From DTYU01 sp040756575 (GTDB lineage: Bacteria > Bacillota > Desulfotomaculia > Desulfotomaculales > Ammonificaceae), in NCBI GenBank assembly GCA_040756575.1, contig JBFLYP010000003.1, forward strand, positions 62,001-126,000: a stretch of 64,000 nucleotides of DNA, in the 5' to 3' direction. Shown one piece after another: positions 43,012-51,420 of this stretch (positions within the stretch are counted from its first letter, which is position 1; each line of letters starts with the position of its first letter). The position numbers and the translations under genes are program-made. The notes below the pieces were generated by a model. The model searched no databases. It had not been told where the DNA came from and was given only the letters and a program-made list of their open reading frames with translations.

Positions 43012-46000
43012 ATCGCAACCTCCTCCAAGCTATATTCCTGAAGGGGTATCACGGAAACCAAGTCGCCCTGCATTCGAGCCTTTAGTACAGAAACAACCGC
43101 CCGCATCGTATCGAGCGAAGTGATACAGGGAACACCTAATTCCACCGCCGTCCGCCTGATACGGAAGCCTTCACGCTCCGGCATCCTTCCCCGTGTTAGG
43201 GTATTTAACACCAGGTTAATCTTTCCCGCCCGCAAAAGGTCTACAATGTTGGGCGAGCCCTCGTAAAGCTTTTTGACCGCCTCTACTGGAATTCCCGCCG
43301 CTTGCAGCGCCTTTGCCGTTCCTGAAGTGGCAAGAATTTTGAAGCCAAGGTCGGCAAGTTCCCGGACAATCGGCAGTGTTTCTTGCTTGTCCCGGTCAGA
43401 GACGGTTACCAACACCGTACCTTCTTTGGGGAAAGAATAACCCGCGGCTATGCAACCTTTGTAAAGCGCCGCTGCAAAGTCCCCGCTTACCCCCATGACT
43501 TCCCCCGTTGACTTCATCTCCGGACCAAGTGAAACGTCAACATCGAGAAGCTTGGCGAACGAAAACACAGGGACCTTCACACTTACATGAGGGGCCTCCC
43601 GGCACAAACCGCCCCGGTAGCCCATTTCCGCTAACTTACGTCCTAAAATTGCTCGTGTAGCCAAAGTAATCATCGGAATTCCCGTAATCTTGCTGAGGTA
43701 CGGAACCGTACGGCTGGCACGCGGGTTTACCTCCAGAACGTAGGGCTCATTATTCAGACCGATTACATACTGGATATTTAAAAGTCCCTTTACCCGAAGC
43801 GCCTTCGCCAACCTTATTGTATAATCGACTATTTTGTTCGTAATTGTCGGTGTCAGATTTTGGGGCGGGTAAACCGCTATGCTGTCCCCCGAGTGCACAC
43901 CCGCACGTTCTACATGCTCCATTATCCCCGGAATTACCACATCCTCACCGTCACTGACGGCGTCTACTTCAACCTCTTTCCCAAGGATGTACTTATCTAC
44001 AAGCACCGGATGCTCCGGGCTGACCTGAACAGCCGATCGCATATATTCAACCAGGTCGTCCTGGTTATATACGATTTCCATCGCCCTCCCACCGAGCACA
44101 TACGATGGCCGTACGAGTACAGGGAATCCTACACGCCGCGCGATTGCCGCGGCCTCGTTTATTGAGAAAGCTGCACCGCCCGGGGGTCTTGGGATCTTAA
44201 GTCTTTCTAAAAGCGCATCGAACTTCTCCCGGTCTTCCGCAACATCCGTATCTTCCACCGAGGTCCCTAAGATTTTGAAGCCCGCATCCGCGACAGGTTT
44301 GGCCAGGTTTATCGCCGTCTGCCCGCCAAACTGCACCAGAACGCCGTCGGGCCGTTCTTTCTTAAGAATATTTATCACATCTTCCGGCACAAGCGGCTCA
44401 AAGTAAAGCCTGTCCGCAGTATCAAAGTCGGTGCTGACCGTCTCCGGGTTGTTGTTTATTATGATTGCCTTCACCCCTTCTTGCCGAAGCGCCCAAACGC
44501 AATGAACGGAACAATAATCAAATTCAATTCCCTGCCCTATGCGAATCGGCCCGGAACCCAAAACCACTACCCGTCTACCGGGCTCCAGCGGCGCTTCGTC
44601 TTCTTCTTCATAAGAAGAGTAATAGTAAGGGGTCTCCGCTTCGAATTCGGCAGCGCAGGTGTCCACCATCTTAAAAACCGGCACCAGACCTAATTCTTCC
44701 CGCATGTTGCGGATGTCAGCCTCGGAAAAACCGGTGAGTTGAGCGATAGTTCTATCAGCCAGTCCCAACCGCTTGGCCGCTTTCAGATTTTTCGGCGAGA
44801 GACCGTCTCTTCCCTGGCGGCTCAATGCTTGCTCATGCCTTACTATGTTTTTAATCTTTTGCAAAAACCAGGTGTCAATTTGCGAAGATTGCGCTACCCT
44901 TTCGACAGGAAAGTCACGCCGCAACGCTTCCGCCACATAGAAAAGACGTTCATCATGCGGGATCGAAAGCCTTTTTTCAAGTTCTTCGTTAGATAACTTC
45001 ACAGTCTCCGGCAGCATGAGACTGTACCTCCTGATCTCCAGCGACCTTACCGCTTTCATGAGTGCTTCTTCAAAGGTCCTGCCGATCGCCATTACCTCAC
45101 CTGTCGATTTCATCTGCGTCCCTAACGCGCGGTCGGCCGACGCAAATTTGTCAAACGGCCAGCGCGGGAACTTAACCACCACGTAGTCGAGCGCAGGCTC
45201 GAAGCACGCGTAAGTCTTTCCTGTAACAGCGTTTTTTATCTCGTCAAGCCTGAGACCGACGGCGATTTTCGCCGCCACCTTGGCGATAGGGTACCCTGTG
45301 GCTTTGGATGCGAGTGCTGATGAACGAGACACCCGCGGGTTGACTTCGATCACATAATACTGAAAACTCTGCGGATCCAGGGCAAACTGGATGTTGCATC
45401 CGCCCTCGACTCCGAGTGCGCGGATTATCTTGAGCGAAGCCGCCCGGAGCAACTGGTATTCCTTGTCGCTTAGCGTTTGCGAGGGAGCAACCACGATGCT
45501 GTCACCGGTATGTACGCCCATCGGGTCTAAGTTCTCCATGTTGCACACCGTAATGCAGTTATCCGCCGCGTCCCGCATCACCTCGTACTCGATTTCCTTC
45601 CACCCCAGGACACATTGCTCGACCAATACCTGCCTGATTATGCTGTGTTTCAGGCCCCGTGTCGTAATTTCCACCAACTCCGGCTCGCCGTACGCAATTC
45701 CGCCACCCGTGCCGCCCAAGGTATAAGCCGGCCGTACCACTACCGGAAAGCCTATTTCCCGGGCAAATTTTACCGCTTCATCAACCGCGGATACAATCGC
45801 GCTCTGCGGAACCGGTTCGTTAATCCCTTGGAGCATGGATCGGAACAGTTCCCGGTCTTCCGCTCTTTTGATAGTGGAAAGCGGCGTCCCTAAGAGTTCC
45901 ACCCCGACCTCCTGCAACACGCCCGCCTCACTGAGCTCGAGCGCAAGGTTGAGTCCCACCTGCCCGCCCAGAGTCGGCAAAAGGCCGTCCGGACGCTCAA

Positions 46001-46238
46001 GACGCACCACCTTTGCCACAAACTCCGGTGTAAGCGGCTCGATATACACCCTGTCCGCCATGTTCATGTCGGTCATGATAGTAGCGGGGTTGGAGTTCAC
46101 CAGAACCACTTCGAGCCCCTCTTCTTTTAAAGAACGGCATGCCTGCGTGCCGGCGTAATCGAATTCTGCCGCCTGCCCGATGACTATCGGGCCCGAACCT
46201 ATAACCATCACTTTTCTTAGGTCTTTCCGCCGTGGCAT
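43008..46238 (-). CDS. carB: Carbamoyl-phosphate synthase large subunit
   Basis: CarB makes carbamoyl phosphate from bicarbonate, ammonia and two ATP. The 1076 residues show the two homologous halves, each with an N-terminal (KVMVIGSGPIVIGQAAEFDYAGTQACRSL and RVVVLGSGPIRIGQGIEFDYCSVHCVWAL) and an ATP-grasp domain (RPAYTLGGTGGGIAY and RPSYVLGGRAMEIVY). The C-terminal MGS-like regulatory domain begins near TVLVTVSDRDKQETLPIVRELADLGFKILAT. Length and motifs are complete. It starts two bases after carA. Confidence 0.97.
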   Translation of the reverse strand: MPRRKDLRKVMVIGSGPIVIGQAAEFDYAGTQACRSLKEEGLEVVLVNSNPATIMTDMNMADRVYIEPLTPEFVAKVVRLERPDGLLPTLGGQVGLNLALELSEAGVLQEVGVELLGTPLSTIKRAEDRELFRSMLQGINEPVPQSAIVSAVDEAVKFAREIGFPVVVRPAYTLGGTGGGIAYGEPELVEITTRGLKHSIIRQVLVEQCVLGWKEIEYEVMRDAADNCITVCNMENLDPMGVHTGDSIVVAPSQTLSDKEYQLLRAASLKIIRALGVEGGCNIQFALDPQSFQYYVIEVNPRVSRSSALASKATGYPIAKVAAKIAVGLRLDEIKNAVTGKTYACFEPALDYVVVKFPRWPFDKFASADRALGTQMKSTGEVMAIGRTFEEALMKAVRSLEIRRYSLMLPETVKLSNEELEKRLSIPHDERLFYVAEALRRDFPVERVAQSSQIDTWFLQKIKNIVRHEQALSRQGRDGLSPKNLKAAKRLGLADRTIAQLTGFSEADIRNMREELGLVPVFKMVDTCAAEFEAETPYYYSSYEEEDEAPLEPGRRVVVLGSGPIRIGQGIEFDYCSVHCVWALRQEGVKAIIINNNPETVSTDFDTADRLYFEPLVPEDVINILKKERPDGVLVQFGGQTAINLAKPVADAGFKILGTSVEDTDVAEDREKFDALLERLKIPRPPGGAAFSINEAAAIARRVGFPVLVRPSYVLGGRAMEIVYNQDDLVEYMRSAVQVSPEHPVLVDKYILGKEVEVDAVSDGEDVVIPGIMEHVERAGVHSGDSIAVYPPQNLTPTITNKIVDYTIRLAKALRVKGLLNIQYVIGLNNEPYVLEVNPRASRTVPYLSKITGIPMITLATRAILGRKLAEMGYRGGLCREAPHVSVKVPVFSFAKLLDVDVSLGPEMKSTGEVMGVSGDFAAALYKGCIAAGYSFPKEGTVLVTVSDRDKQETLPIVRELADLGFKILATSGTAKALQAAGIPVEAVKKLYEGSPNIVDLLRAGKINLVLNTLTRGRMPEREGFRIRRTAVELGVPCITSLDTMRAVVSVLKARMQGDLVSVIPLQEYSLEEVAM

Positions 46239-46240
46239 TA

Positions 46241-47317
46241 CTATCTCCTCTCGTGCTGCATAACTGCCATAAACTCATCAAACAGGTACTCAGCGTCGTT
46301 AGTTCCCGGTGATGCCTCCGGATGATACTGCACCGAAAAAACCGGCAGGTAGCGATGCCGCATCCCCTCCACCGTGTTGTCGTTGAGGTTTATGTGAGAT
46401 ACAAAAACCTCTTCGGGAAGAGAGGTCTCATCCACTGCAAAACCATGGTTGTGAGACGTGATATAAACGCGGCCCGTCACCATGTCTTTAACCGGATGGT
46501 TCACCCCACGGTGGCCGAACTTCAGTTTATATGTCCTTCCGCCTAAAGCCAATCCTAATACTTGATGACCAAGGCAAATGCCGAAAACCGGCAACCTGCC
46601 CATGAATTCACGTGCTGCATCCGCCGCATAACTTACATCTGTTGGGTCACCCGGACCGTTGGAAAGAACAACGCCGTCAGGCTGATACTTAAATACCTCT
46701 TCAGGCTTGGTCTGCGGCGGAACAACAATAACTTCACAACCCCGGCGGTTGAGGCAACGGATAATATTGTTCTTGGTACCGAAGTCAAACAATACAACAC
46801 GATAACCGTTTCCCGGCACGACAAAGGGCTCCCGCGTCGCCACCTCCTCCACCAGGGCTTGACCGGTTAGGTGCGGCGAGTTCTTTGCTTTCGCTACCAG
46901 GCTTTCCGGATCAAGGTCGACCGTACTCAGCACTCCCCTCATAGTCCCGCATTCCCGAAGCCTTTTAGTAACGGCACGCGTGTCTACCCCGGAAAGCCCG
47001 ATTATCCCCTGCTGTAAGAGGTAGGCCTCAAGCCCGCACCGTGAACGCCAGTTCGATGGTGTGCTGCAAGTTTCGCGCACCACAAAGCCGCGAACAAAGG
47101 CGCGCCTGGACTCCGAATCTTCATTGTTAATACCGTAGTTGCCGATCAGCGGGTAGGTCATCACGACAATTTGCCCGCAATATGAAGGATCGGTGAGCAC
47201 CTCCTGATACCCGGTCATTCCGGTATTAAAAACGACCTCACCCCAACTTTCACCGGCTGCCCCGAACGCGTCACCCTCGTATACCGTACCGTCCTCAAGC
47301 GCCAGCATAGCACGCAT
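46241..47317 (-). CDS. carA: Carbamoyl-phosphate synthase small (glutaminase) subunit
   Basis: CarA delivers ammonia from glutamine to CarB. The 358 residues have AMLALEDGTVYEGDAFGA and VVFNTGMTGYQEVLTDPSYCGQIVVMTYPLIGNYG. The class-I amidotransferase triad is in PVFGICLGHQVLGLALGG (Cys) and VQYHPEASPG (His, Glu). The ATG at 47317 follows a purine-rich GGGGGGAAAGGGG; the longer open frame upstream is repeat sequence. Composite repeat copy D separates it from pyrC. Confidence 0.95.
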   Translation of the reverse strand: MRAMLALEDGTVYEGDAFGAAGESWGEVVFNTGMTGYQEVLTDPSYCGQIVVMTYPLIGNYGINNEDSESRRAFVRGFVVRETCSTPSNWRSRCGLEAYLLQQGIIGLSGVDTRAVTKRLRECGTMRGVLSTVDLDPESLVAKAKNSPHLTGQALVEEVATREPFVVPGNGYRVVLFDFGTKNNIIRCLNRRGCEVIVVPPQTKPEEVFKYQPDGVVLSNGPGDPTDVSYAADAAREFMGRLPVFGICLGHQVLGLALGGRTYKLKFGHRGVNHPVKDMVTGRVYITSHNHGFAVDETSLPEEVFVSHINLNDNTVEGMRHRYLPVFSVQYHPEASPGTNDAEYLFDEFMAVMQHERR

Positions 47318-47339
47318 CAAACGTCCCCTTTCCCCCCTC

Positions 47340-47663
47340 GAAAATAATACTTCTTTCGACTGGGCACGGCGATGAGCTTCACCCTGCTTCGTCAGGCTCG
47401 CCGCCCCAATTCTCATGTACTTCTATGTACGCTCCGGCCATTTGAGAGGTGGGATGTGGGAGGTTAGAGGTGAGATTCCTAAGGGAGAAATTCGCACAGC
47501 GAATTTCTTCGAGAATCCCACTTCCAACCTCGCACTTCTCACTTCCCAATTGCTCGCTCCTCACCGCGTTTCGTTTATGTGGCTCTATTGCATCTAAGTA
47601 ACCAGCTCACGGGTCCATATTTTCATCCCCGATGGCGAAGACTAGTCCTTGTGAACGACTCCC
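47340..47663 (-). repeat. Composite intra-operon repeat, copy D (pyrC/carA)
   Basis: The whole 346-base gap between carA and pyrC is this element. It keeps GGCGATGAGCTTC, GTCAGGCTCGCC, GTGGGATGTGGGAGGTTAG, the GAAATTCGC/GCGAATTTC palindrome, CCCACTTCCAACCTCGC and CTCACTTCCCAATTGCTCGC. It also keeps GCATCTAAGTAACCAGCTCACGGG and GACTCCCTT, which runs into the pyrC stop codon. The block nearest carA is more diverged than in other copies, and an extra TACTTCTATGTACGCTCC is present. Confidence 0.82.
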
Positions 47664-48989
47664 TTATACTTTTCTGGTCTGTGACTTTACTTTTGCAGCC
47701 TTCACGCAGCCCCTCGTTTCAATCCACCGGCCGCCGATCACCACGCCAACCGGCACGCCGGTCAAGTCCCACCCTTGAAATGGGGTATTCCTCCCTTTCG
47801 AAACAAAGTTTTCGGTTTGAACGGTTTCTTTACGTTCCTGGTCGATAAGGGTAATATCAGCAACCATACCTTCTTCGATCCTGCCCGCGTCGATATTGAG
47901 AATCCGCGCCGGGTTTACGGTCATTTTTGCAATGGCATCCGGCAGGCTGAGCACTCCTTTGTTTATGAGTTCACCAAAGACCAGCCCGACTGCCGTCTCC
48001 AACCCTACGATTCCGAAAGGTGCCGCGTCAAACTCGGACTCCTTTTCCTCAGCGGCGTGTGGGGCATGATCCGTTGCAATCACATCGATCGTACCGTCCG
48101 CCAACCCCTCGATTACGGCTGCCAGATCGGTTGCTGTCCTGAGCGGCGGGTTCACTTTCGCGTTGGTGTCGTACCCCTTAACTGCGTCTTCCGTCAGGGT
48201 AAAGTGATGCGGCGCGGCCTCAGCCGTAACGCGTATTCCCCTATTCTTTGCTTCGCGGATGAGCCTCACTGACCCGGCGGTGCTAACGTGTGCGATGTGA
48301 AGGTGACAGCCTGTGAGTTCCGCCAGGATGATATCACGCGCGACCGCCGTCTCCTCTGCCGCGGCCGGCATCCCTCTTAAGCCCAAAACGGTAGAAGTAA
48401 TGCCCTCGTTCATCACACCACCGGCACTCAGGGCCGGATCTTCGCAGTGCGAAATCACGGGCACACCCAGCATCGCCGCGTACTCCATCGCGCGCCGCAT
48501 CAAATTTGCATCGGTGACCCAATGCCCGTCGTCTGAGAAAGCAACAGCTCCTGCGGCCTTCATTTCTCCAAGCCCGGCAAGCTCTTTTCCCGCGCTCTTT
48601 TTAGTGAGGGCTCCGATCGGGTACACCCGTGCGTTGCCAGCCTCTTCGGCCTTTTTAAGGACGAATTCAACCACAGCGGCGTTGTCACAAACCGGTCGGG
48701 TGTTGGGCATGGCGCAAACCGCAGTGAAGCCTCCCCGAATTGCGGCCCGGGTACCTGAAGCAATCGTTTCCTTATACTCGAAACCCGGTTCTCTGAGGTG
48801 TACGTGTATGTCTATCAGACCCGGTGTGACCAGCAGGCCGCTGGCATCTATTACGCCGGCTTTTTTACCGGCGCTCAACCCGGCCCCGACTGCGGCAATC
48901 CTCCCGTTTTCAATCAGGATGTCAGCCTGATATACCAGTGCTTTAACCGGGTCGACAACAGTTCCGCCCTTAATGATAAGTCTTGTCAT
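47664..48989 (-). CDS. pyrC: Dihydroorotase
   Basis: PyrC cyclises carbamoyl aspartate. The 441-residue, type I enzyme has the zinc motif GLIDIHVHLREPGFEYKETIASGTRAAIRGGFTAVCAMPNT. It has the metal His in VISHCEDPAL, LHIAHVSTAGSVRLI and VTAEAAPHHFTLTEDAV, and IDVIATDHAPHAAEEK with the catalytic Asp. It overlaps the end of pyrB by 20 bases. The stop codon touches repeat copy D. Confidence 0.95.
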   Translation of the reverse strand: MTRLIIKGGTVVDPVKALVYQADILIENGRIAAVGAGLSAGKKAGVIDASGLLVTPGLIDIHVHLREPGFEYKETIASGTRAAIRGGFTAVCAMPNTRPVCDNAAVVEFVLKKAEEAGNARVYPIGALTKKSAGKELAGLGEMKAAGAVAFSDDGHWVTDANLMRRAMEYAAMLGVPVISHCEDPALSAGGVMNEGITSTVLGLRGMPAAAEETAVARDIILAELTGCHLHIAHVSTAGSVRLIREAKNRGIRVTAEAAPHHFTLTEDAVKGYDTNAKVNPPLRTATDLAAVIEGLADGTIDVIATDHAPHAAEEKESEFDAAPFGIVGLETAVGLVFGELINKGVLSLPDAIAKMTVNPARILNIDAGRIEEGMVADITLIDQERKETVQTENFVSKGRNTPFQGWDLTGVPVGVVIGGRWIETRGCVKAAKVKSQTRKV

Positions 48990-49908
48990 CGCTCTCCCTC
49001 CGAACCAGGAGGTACAGGCATGCCATGCGCACCGCCACCCCGTTTGTTACCTGTTCCGTAATTACCGCCCGCGGGCCGTCAGCCACCTCCGCAGCAATTT
49101 CCACACCCCGGTTGAGCGGTCCCGGGTGCATCACAATCGCATCGGGATTCGCTAACGCAAGCTTCTCCTGGTTTATCCCGTAAAACCGCGCGTACTCTTC
49201 GATGCTGGGTAAGAGTCCCTGTGCAAAGCGCTCCCGCTGCAGCCTGAGGACGTAAACTACATCCGCACCGGGAAGGGCCTCCTCTAACCGCGTAAACACC
49301 TCCACGCCTAACTTTTCCAACCCGGGAGGGAGCAGAGTAGCAGGTCCGCAAACCCTCAGCTTAGCCCCGAGCTTCTTCAGCCCCCAAATATTCGACCTTG
49401 CAACCCGGCTGTGTTGGATATCACCGACAAAACACACCGCGGTTCCGTCGATCCTCCCTTTGTGTTCTCGAATAGTATACAGGTCAAGCAGCGCCTGGGT
49501 GGGATGCTCATGCATTCCATCGCCGGCGTTGATTACCGCCGCCCGCGTGTGCCGGCTGAGAAAAGCGGCCGCTCCTGCCGACGGATGCCGCAATACCACT
49601 GCGTCCGCGCCGAGAGACGCTATTGTCCGAGCCGTATCGAGTAGTCCTTCTCCCTTGACGGCGCTTGAGGACTCCGCGGAGACGCTTGTTATTTCGGCGC
49701 TGAGGTACTTTGCCGCCAATTCAAAGGAAACGCGCGTACGCGTGCTGGGCTCATAAAACAGGTTGACAACCACGCGTCCCCGTAGGGTTGGCACCTTTTT
49801 TATTTCTCGACCCATTACCTCGCGCATCGCATCGGTGGTATCGAGTACGGCCTTTATCTCCCCGGCTGTCAGATCTTCTAAACCCAGAAGATCCTTTCTT
49901 TCCAGCAC
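48970..49908 (-). CDS. pyrB: Aspartate carbamoyltransferase catalytic subunit
   Basis: PyrB joins carbamoyl phosphate and aspartate. The 312 residues have LVNLFYEPSTRTRVSFELAAKYL with the carbamoyl-phosphate site, NAGDGMHEHPTQALLDLYTI, VCFVGDIQHSRVARSNIWGL and VMHPGPLNRGVEI. No pyrI regulatory subunit is present, as in Bacillus. The GTG at 49908 follows GGAGG supplied by repeat copy E; the frame remains open through repeat sequence to 49992. Confidence 0.95.
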   Translation of the reverse strand: MLERKDLLGLEDLTAGEIKAVLDTTDAMREVMGREIKKVPTLRGRVVVNLFYEPSTRTRVSFELAAKYLSAEITSVSAESSSAVKGEGLLDTARTIASLGADAVVLRHPSAGAAAFLSRHTRAAVINAGDGMHEHPTQALLDLYTIREHKGRIDGTAVCFVGDIQHSRVARSNIWGLKKLGAKLRVCGPATLLPPGLEKLGVEVFTRLEEALPGADVVYVLRLQRERFAQGLLPSIEEYARFYGINQEKLALANPDAIVMHPGPLNRGVEIAAEVADGPRAVITEQVTNGVAVRMACLYLLVRRESDDKTYH

Positions 49909-49918
49909 CCTATCCCCT

Positions 49919-50256
49919 CCTCCGAGAATGCGATCTTCTTCCGTGGGGCGCGGCGATGAGCTTCGCGTTACTGCGTCAGGCTCGCCCAGCATTTAAGAGG
50001 TGGGATGTGGGAGGTTAGAGGTGAGATTTCTTAAGGGAGAAATTCGCTGCGCGAATTTCTTCATAGCTCGCACACAACTTCTCACTTCTCACTTCTCACT
50101 TCCCAATCAGGCCCGTCCGGCTGCGCCTTCCTTGTACTGCTCGCTCCTCGCCGCGTTCCGTTTATGTCACTCTTCCGCATCTAAGTAACCAGCTTACAGG
50201 TCTATTCGCCCCATTTTCGTTCTTCGTTATGCGGCCTGCCGCATGTGGCACTCCCG
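49919..50256 (-). repeat. Composite intra-operon repeat, copy E (pyrR/pyrB)
   Basis: The longest copy. It has CTCCGAGAATGCGATC, GTGGGGCGCGGCGATGAG, TACTGCGTCAGGCTCGCCCAG, GTGGGATGTGGGAGGTTAG, the GAAATTCGC-TGC-GCGAATTTC palindrome (50039-50059) and CTTCTCACTTCTCACTTC. Next is an extra GC-rich stretch of about 30 bases, then TGCTCGCTCCTCGCC, CGCGTTCCGTTTATG, GCATCTAAGTAACCAGC, CCCCATTTTC and an ATGCGGC-CT-GCCGCAT hairpin with GGCACTCCC. The pyrB SD lies at its downstream end. Confidence 0.85.
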
Positions 50257-50314
50257 AGAGAAAGTACGATTTTTTTTCGTGTCGAAGCTTTTGCAAAACC
50301 TTAGTGGCATCCCC

Positions 50315-50342
50315 AAAAAATAAAGAAACCGCTTGGGGTTTC
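50315..50342 (-). terminator. Intrinsic terminator directly after pyrR
   Basis: Minus-strand GAAACC-CCAAGC-GGTTTC is followed by TTTATTTTTT. It begins right at the pyrR stop codon. It should reduce read-through into pyrB, yet pyrB has no obvious promoter of its own, so it may set the ratio of pyrR to the rest of the operon. Confidence 0.75.
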
Positions 50343-50891
50343 TTACTCCACCTTTTCACATATCACCACGCGATCCTCGCCATCGATCTCCTTGATGAGT
50401 ACCGAAACAACCTCTCTCTGCGAGGTAGGCAGATTCTTTCCGATATAGTCCGCTCTGATCGGCAGTTCCCGGTGCCCCCGGTCGACCAGCACTGCTAATT
50501 CTATCACCGCCGGCCGCCCCAAGTCCATCAGTGCATCCATAGCGGCCCGCACCGTACGCCCGGTGTAAATCACATCGTCCACCAGGACAATTCGTTTTCC
50601 GGTAACCGGATAATCAACCTCCGTCCGGTAAACGAGCGGCTGGTAGCTTAACTGGGTTAAATCGTCGCGGTATAAAGTGATATCCAGCGAGCCGACCGGT
50701 ATCTCACGGCCTTCGATTTCCTTGATAAGCTGTGCCATTCGAAAGGCAAGCGGAACTCCTCGCCGGCGGATTCCGATGAGTGCAAGGTTTTCGACTCCTT
50801 TGTTTTTTTCTATAATTTCGTGGGCCATCCGTGTTAATGCCCGCCTGATGTTCTCAGCATCAAGGATCTGCGCCTTTTCCTTGAGCTTCAT
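50343..50891 (-). CDS. pyrR: PyrR: pyr operon attenuation regulator / uracil phosphoribosyltransferase
   Basis: PyrR binds pyr leader RNA when UMP is high and promotes termination; it also has uracil phosphoribosyltransferase activity. The 182 residues have LALIGIRRRGVPLAFRMAQLIKEIEG, LDITLYRDDLTQL and the PRPP loop RIVLVDDVIYTGRTVRAAMDAL. The C-terminal half has RGHRELPIRADYIGKNLPTS, also typical. The ATG at 50891 follows a G-rich GGGGGGGT; the frame upstream is leader sequence. Confidence 0.95.
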   Translation of the reverse strand: MKLKEKAQILDAENIRRALTRMAHEIIEKNKGVENLALIGIRRRGVPLAFRMAQLIKEIEGREIPVGSLDITLYRDDLTQLSYQPLVYRTEVDYPVTGKRIVLVDDVIYTGRTVRAAMDALMDLGRPAVIELAVLVDRGHRELPIRADYIGKNLPTSQREVVSVLIKEIDGEDRVVICEKVE

Positions 50892-50921
50892 TATTACCCC
50901 CCCAACACCTACATAGCTGCA

Positions 50922-50962
50922 TAAAAAAATGCCTCCTTGCCAATCAAACGGCAAGCAGGCAT
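50922..50962 (-). terminator. pyrR leader attenuator terminator
   Basis: Minus-strand stem ATGCCTGCTTGCC / GGCAAGGAGGCAT (13 pairs with one mismatch, 8-base loop) ends in TTTTTT, about 30 bases before pyrR. It is the terminator half of a PyrR attenuator. Confidence 0.88.
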
Positions 50963-51003
50963 TTGTTTTTCCCAAAAGAAAACTCCAACGCTATTTCCCC
51001 TTT

Positions 51004-51023
51004 CCGGCCTCACCGGACCGGCC
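51004..51023 (-). promoter_or_regulatory. PyrR-binding loop in the pyr leader
   Basis: The sense RNA reads GGUCCGGUGAGGCC at 51019-51006. It matches the PyrR-binding consensus ARUCCNGNGAGGYU except at the two end bases, where an A-U closing pair is replaced by G-C. It is flanked by CCUUU and AAAGG, which would pair as the outer anti-antiterminator stem. Confidence 0.82.
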
Positions 51024-51045
51024 TTAAAGGTGCTTATCCTATGTA

Positions 51046-51074
51046 ATGTTATCCCAAAGAATATCAACCGTCAA
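51046..51074 (-). promoter_or_regulatory. Sigma-A promoter of the pyr operon
   Basis: On the minus strand TTGACG (51069-51074) and TAACAT (51046-51051) are separated by 17 bases. They lie just upstream of the PyrR leader, giving a leader of about 150 bases. Confidence 0.7.
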
Positions 51075-51231
51075 GTAGATTTTAAATTTTTTTCTGTAAA
51101 ATTAAAATTGTGTTCCGTTGCTTCGCTTGACAATTAAAATATGCCCTTAGTATTCATTCAACTGAGGATTGCCGGAAAATAGATGCCTGTACAAAATACC
51201 ATTTCCCTTAATCATCCCCCAAATAGCCGTT

Positions 51232-51276
51232 AAAACTAAAGCGGCAAGTATCTCTGAGGCTGGAAACCCTTGCCGC
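51232..51276 (-). terminator. Terminator after tRNA-Cys
   Basis: Minus-strand GCGGCAAG and CTTGCCGC (51269-51276 and 51241-51248) form a stem with a 20-base loop, followed by TTTAGTTTT. It starts 13 bases after the encoded CCA. Confidence 0.75.
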
Positions 51277-51288
51277 TGCTTTATCTTT

Positions 51289-51364
51289 TGGAGGCGGCAG
51301 GCGGATTCGAACCGCCGCATAACGGTTTTGCAGACCGTCGCCTTAGCCACTTGGCTATGCCGCC
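51289..51364 (-). tRNA. tRNA-Cys (anticodon GCA)
   Basis: On the minus strand a full cloverleaf is visible. The acceptor is GGCGGCA paired with TGCCGCC. The D arm is AGCC-AAGTGGCTAAGGC, the anticodon stem-loop is ACGGT-CTGCAAA-ACCGT with GCA, and the T arm is GGCGG-TTCGAAT-CCGCC. The discriminator is T and CCA is encoded (51289-51291). It is transcribed alone, between its own promoter and terminator. Confidence 0.95.
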
Positions 51365-51385
51365 GTCAAAGAGTATTACAAGCTA

Positions 51386-51415
51386 ATTATACACCGTACC
51401 TTAGACTACCGACAA
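51386..51415 (-). promoter_or_regulatory. Promoter of tRNA-Cys
   Basis: On the minus strand TTGTCG (51410-51415) and a perfect TATAAT (51386-51391) have an 18-base spacer. They lie about 20 bases before the tRNA and just after the guaA stop. Confidence 0.6.
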
Positions 51416-51420
51416 TACCT

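Noticed and set aside
49909..50314. Second PyrR-binding loop before pyrB, as in Bacillus
   Set aside because: No sequence close to UCCNGNGAGG was found on the sense strand in this gap.
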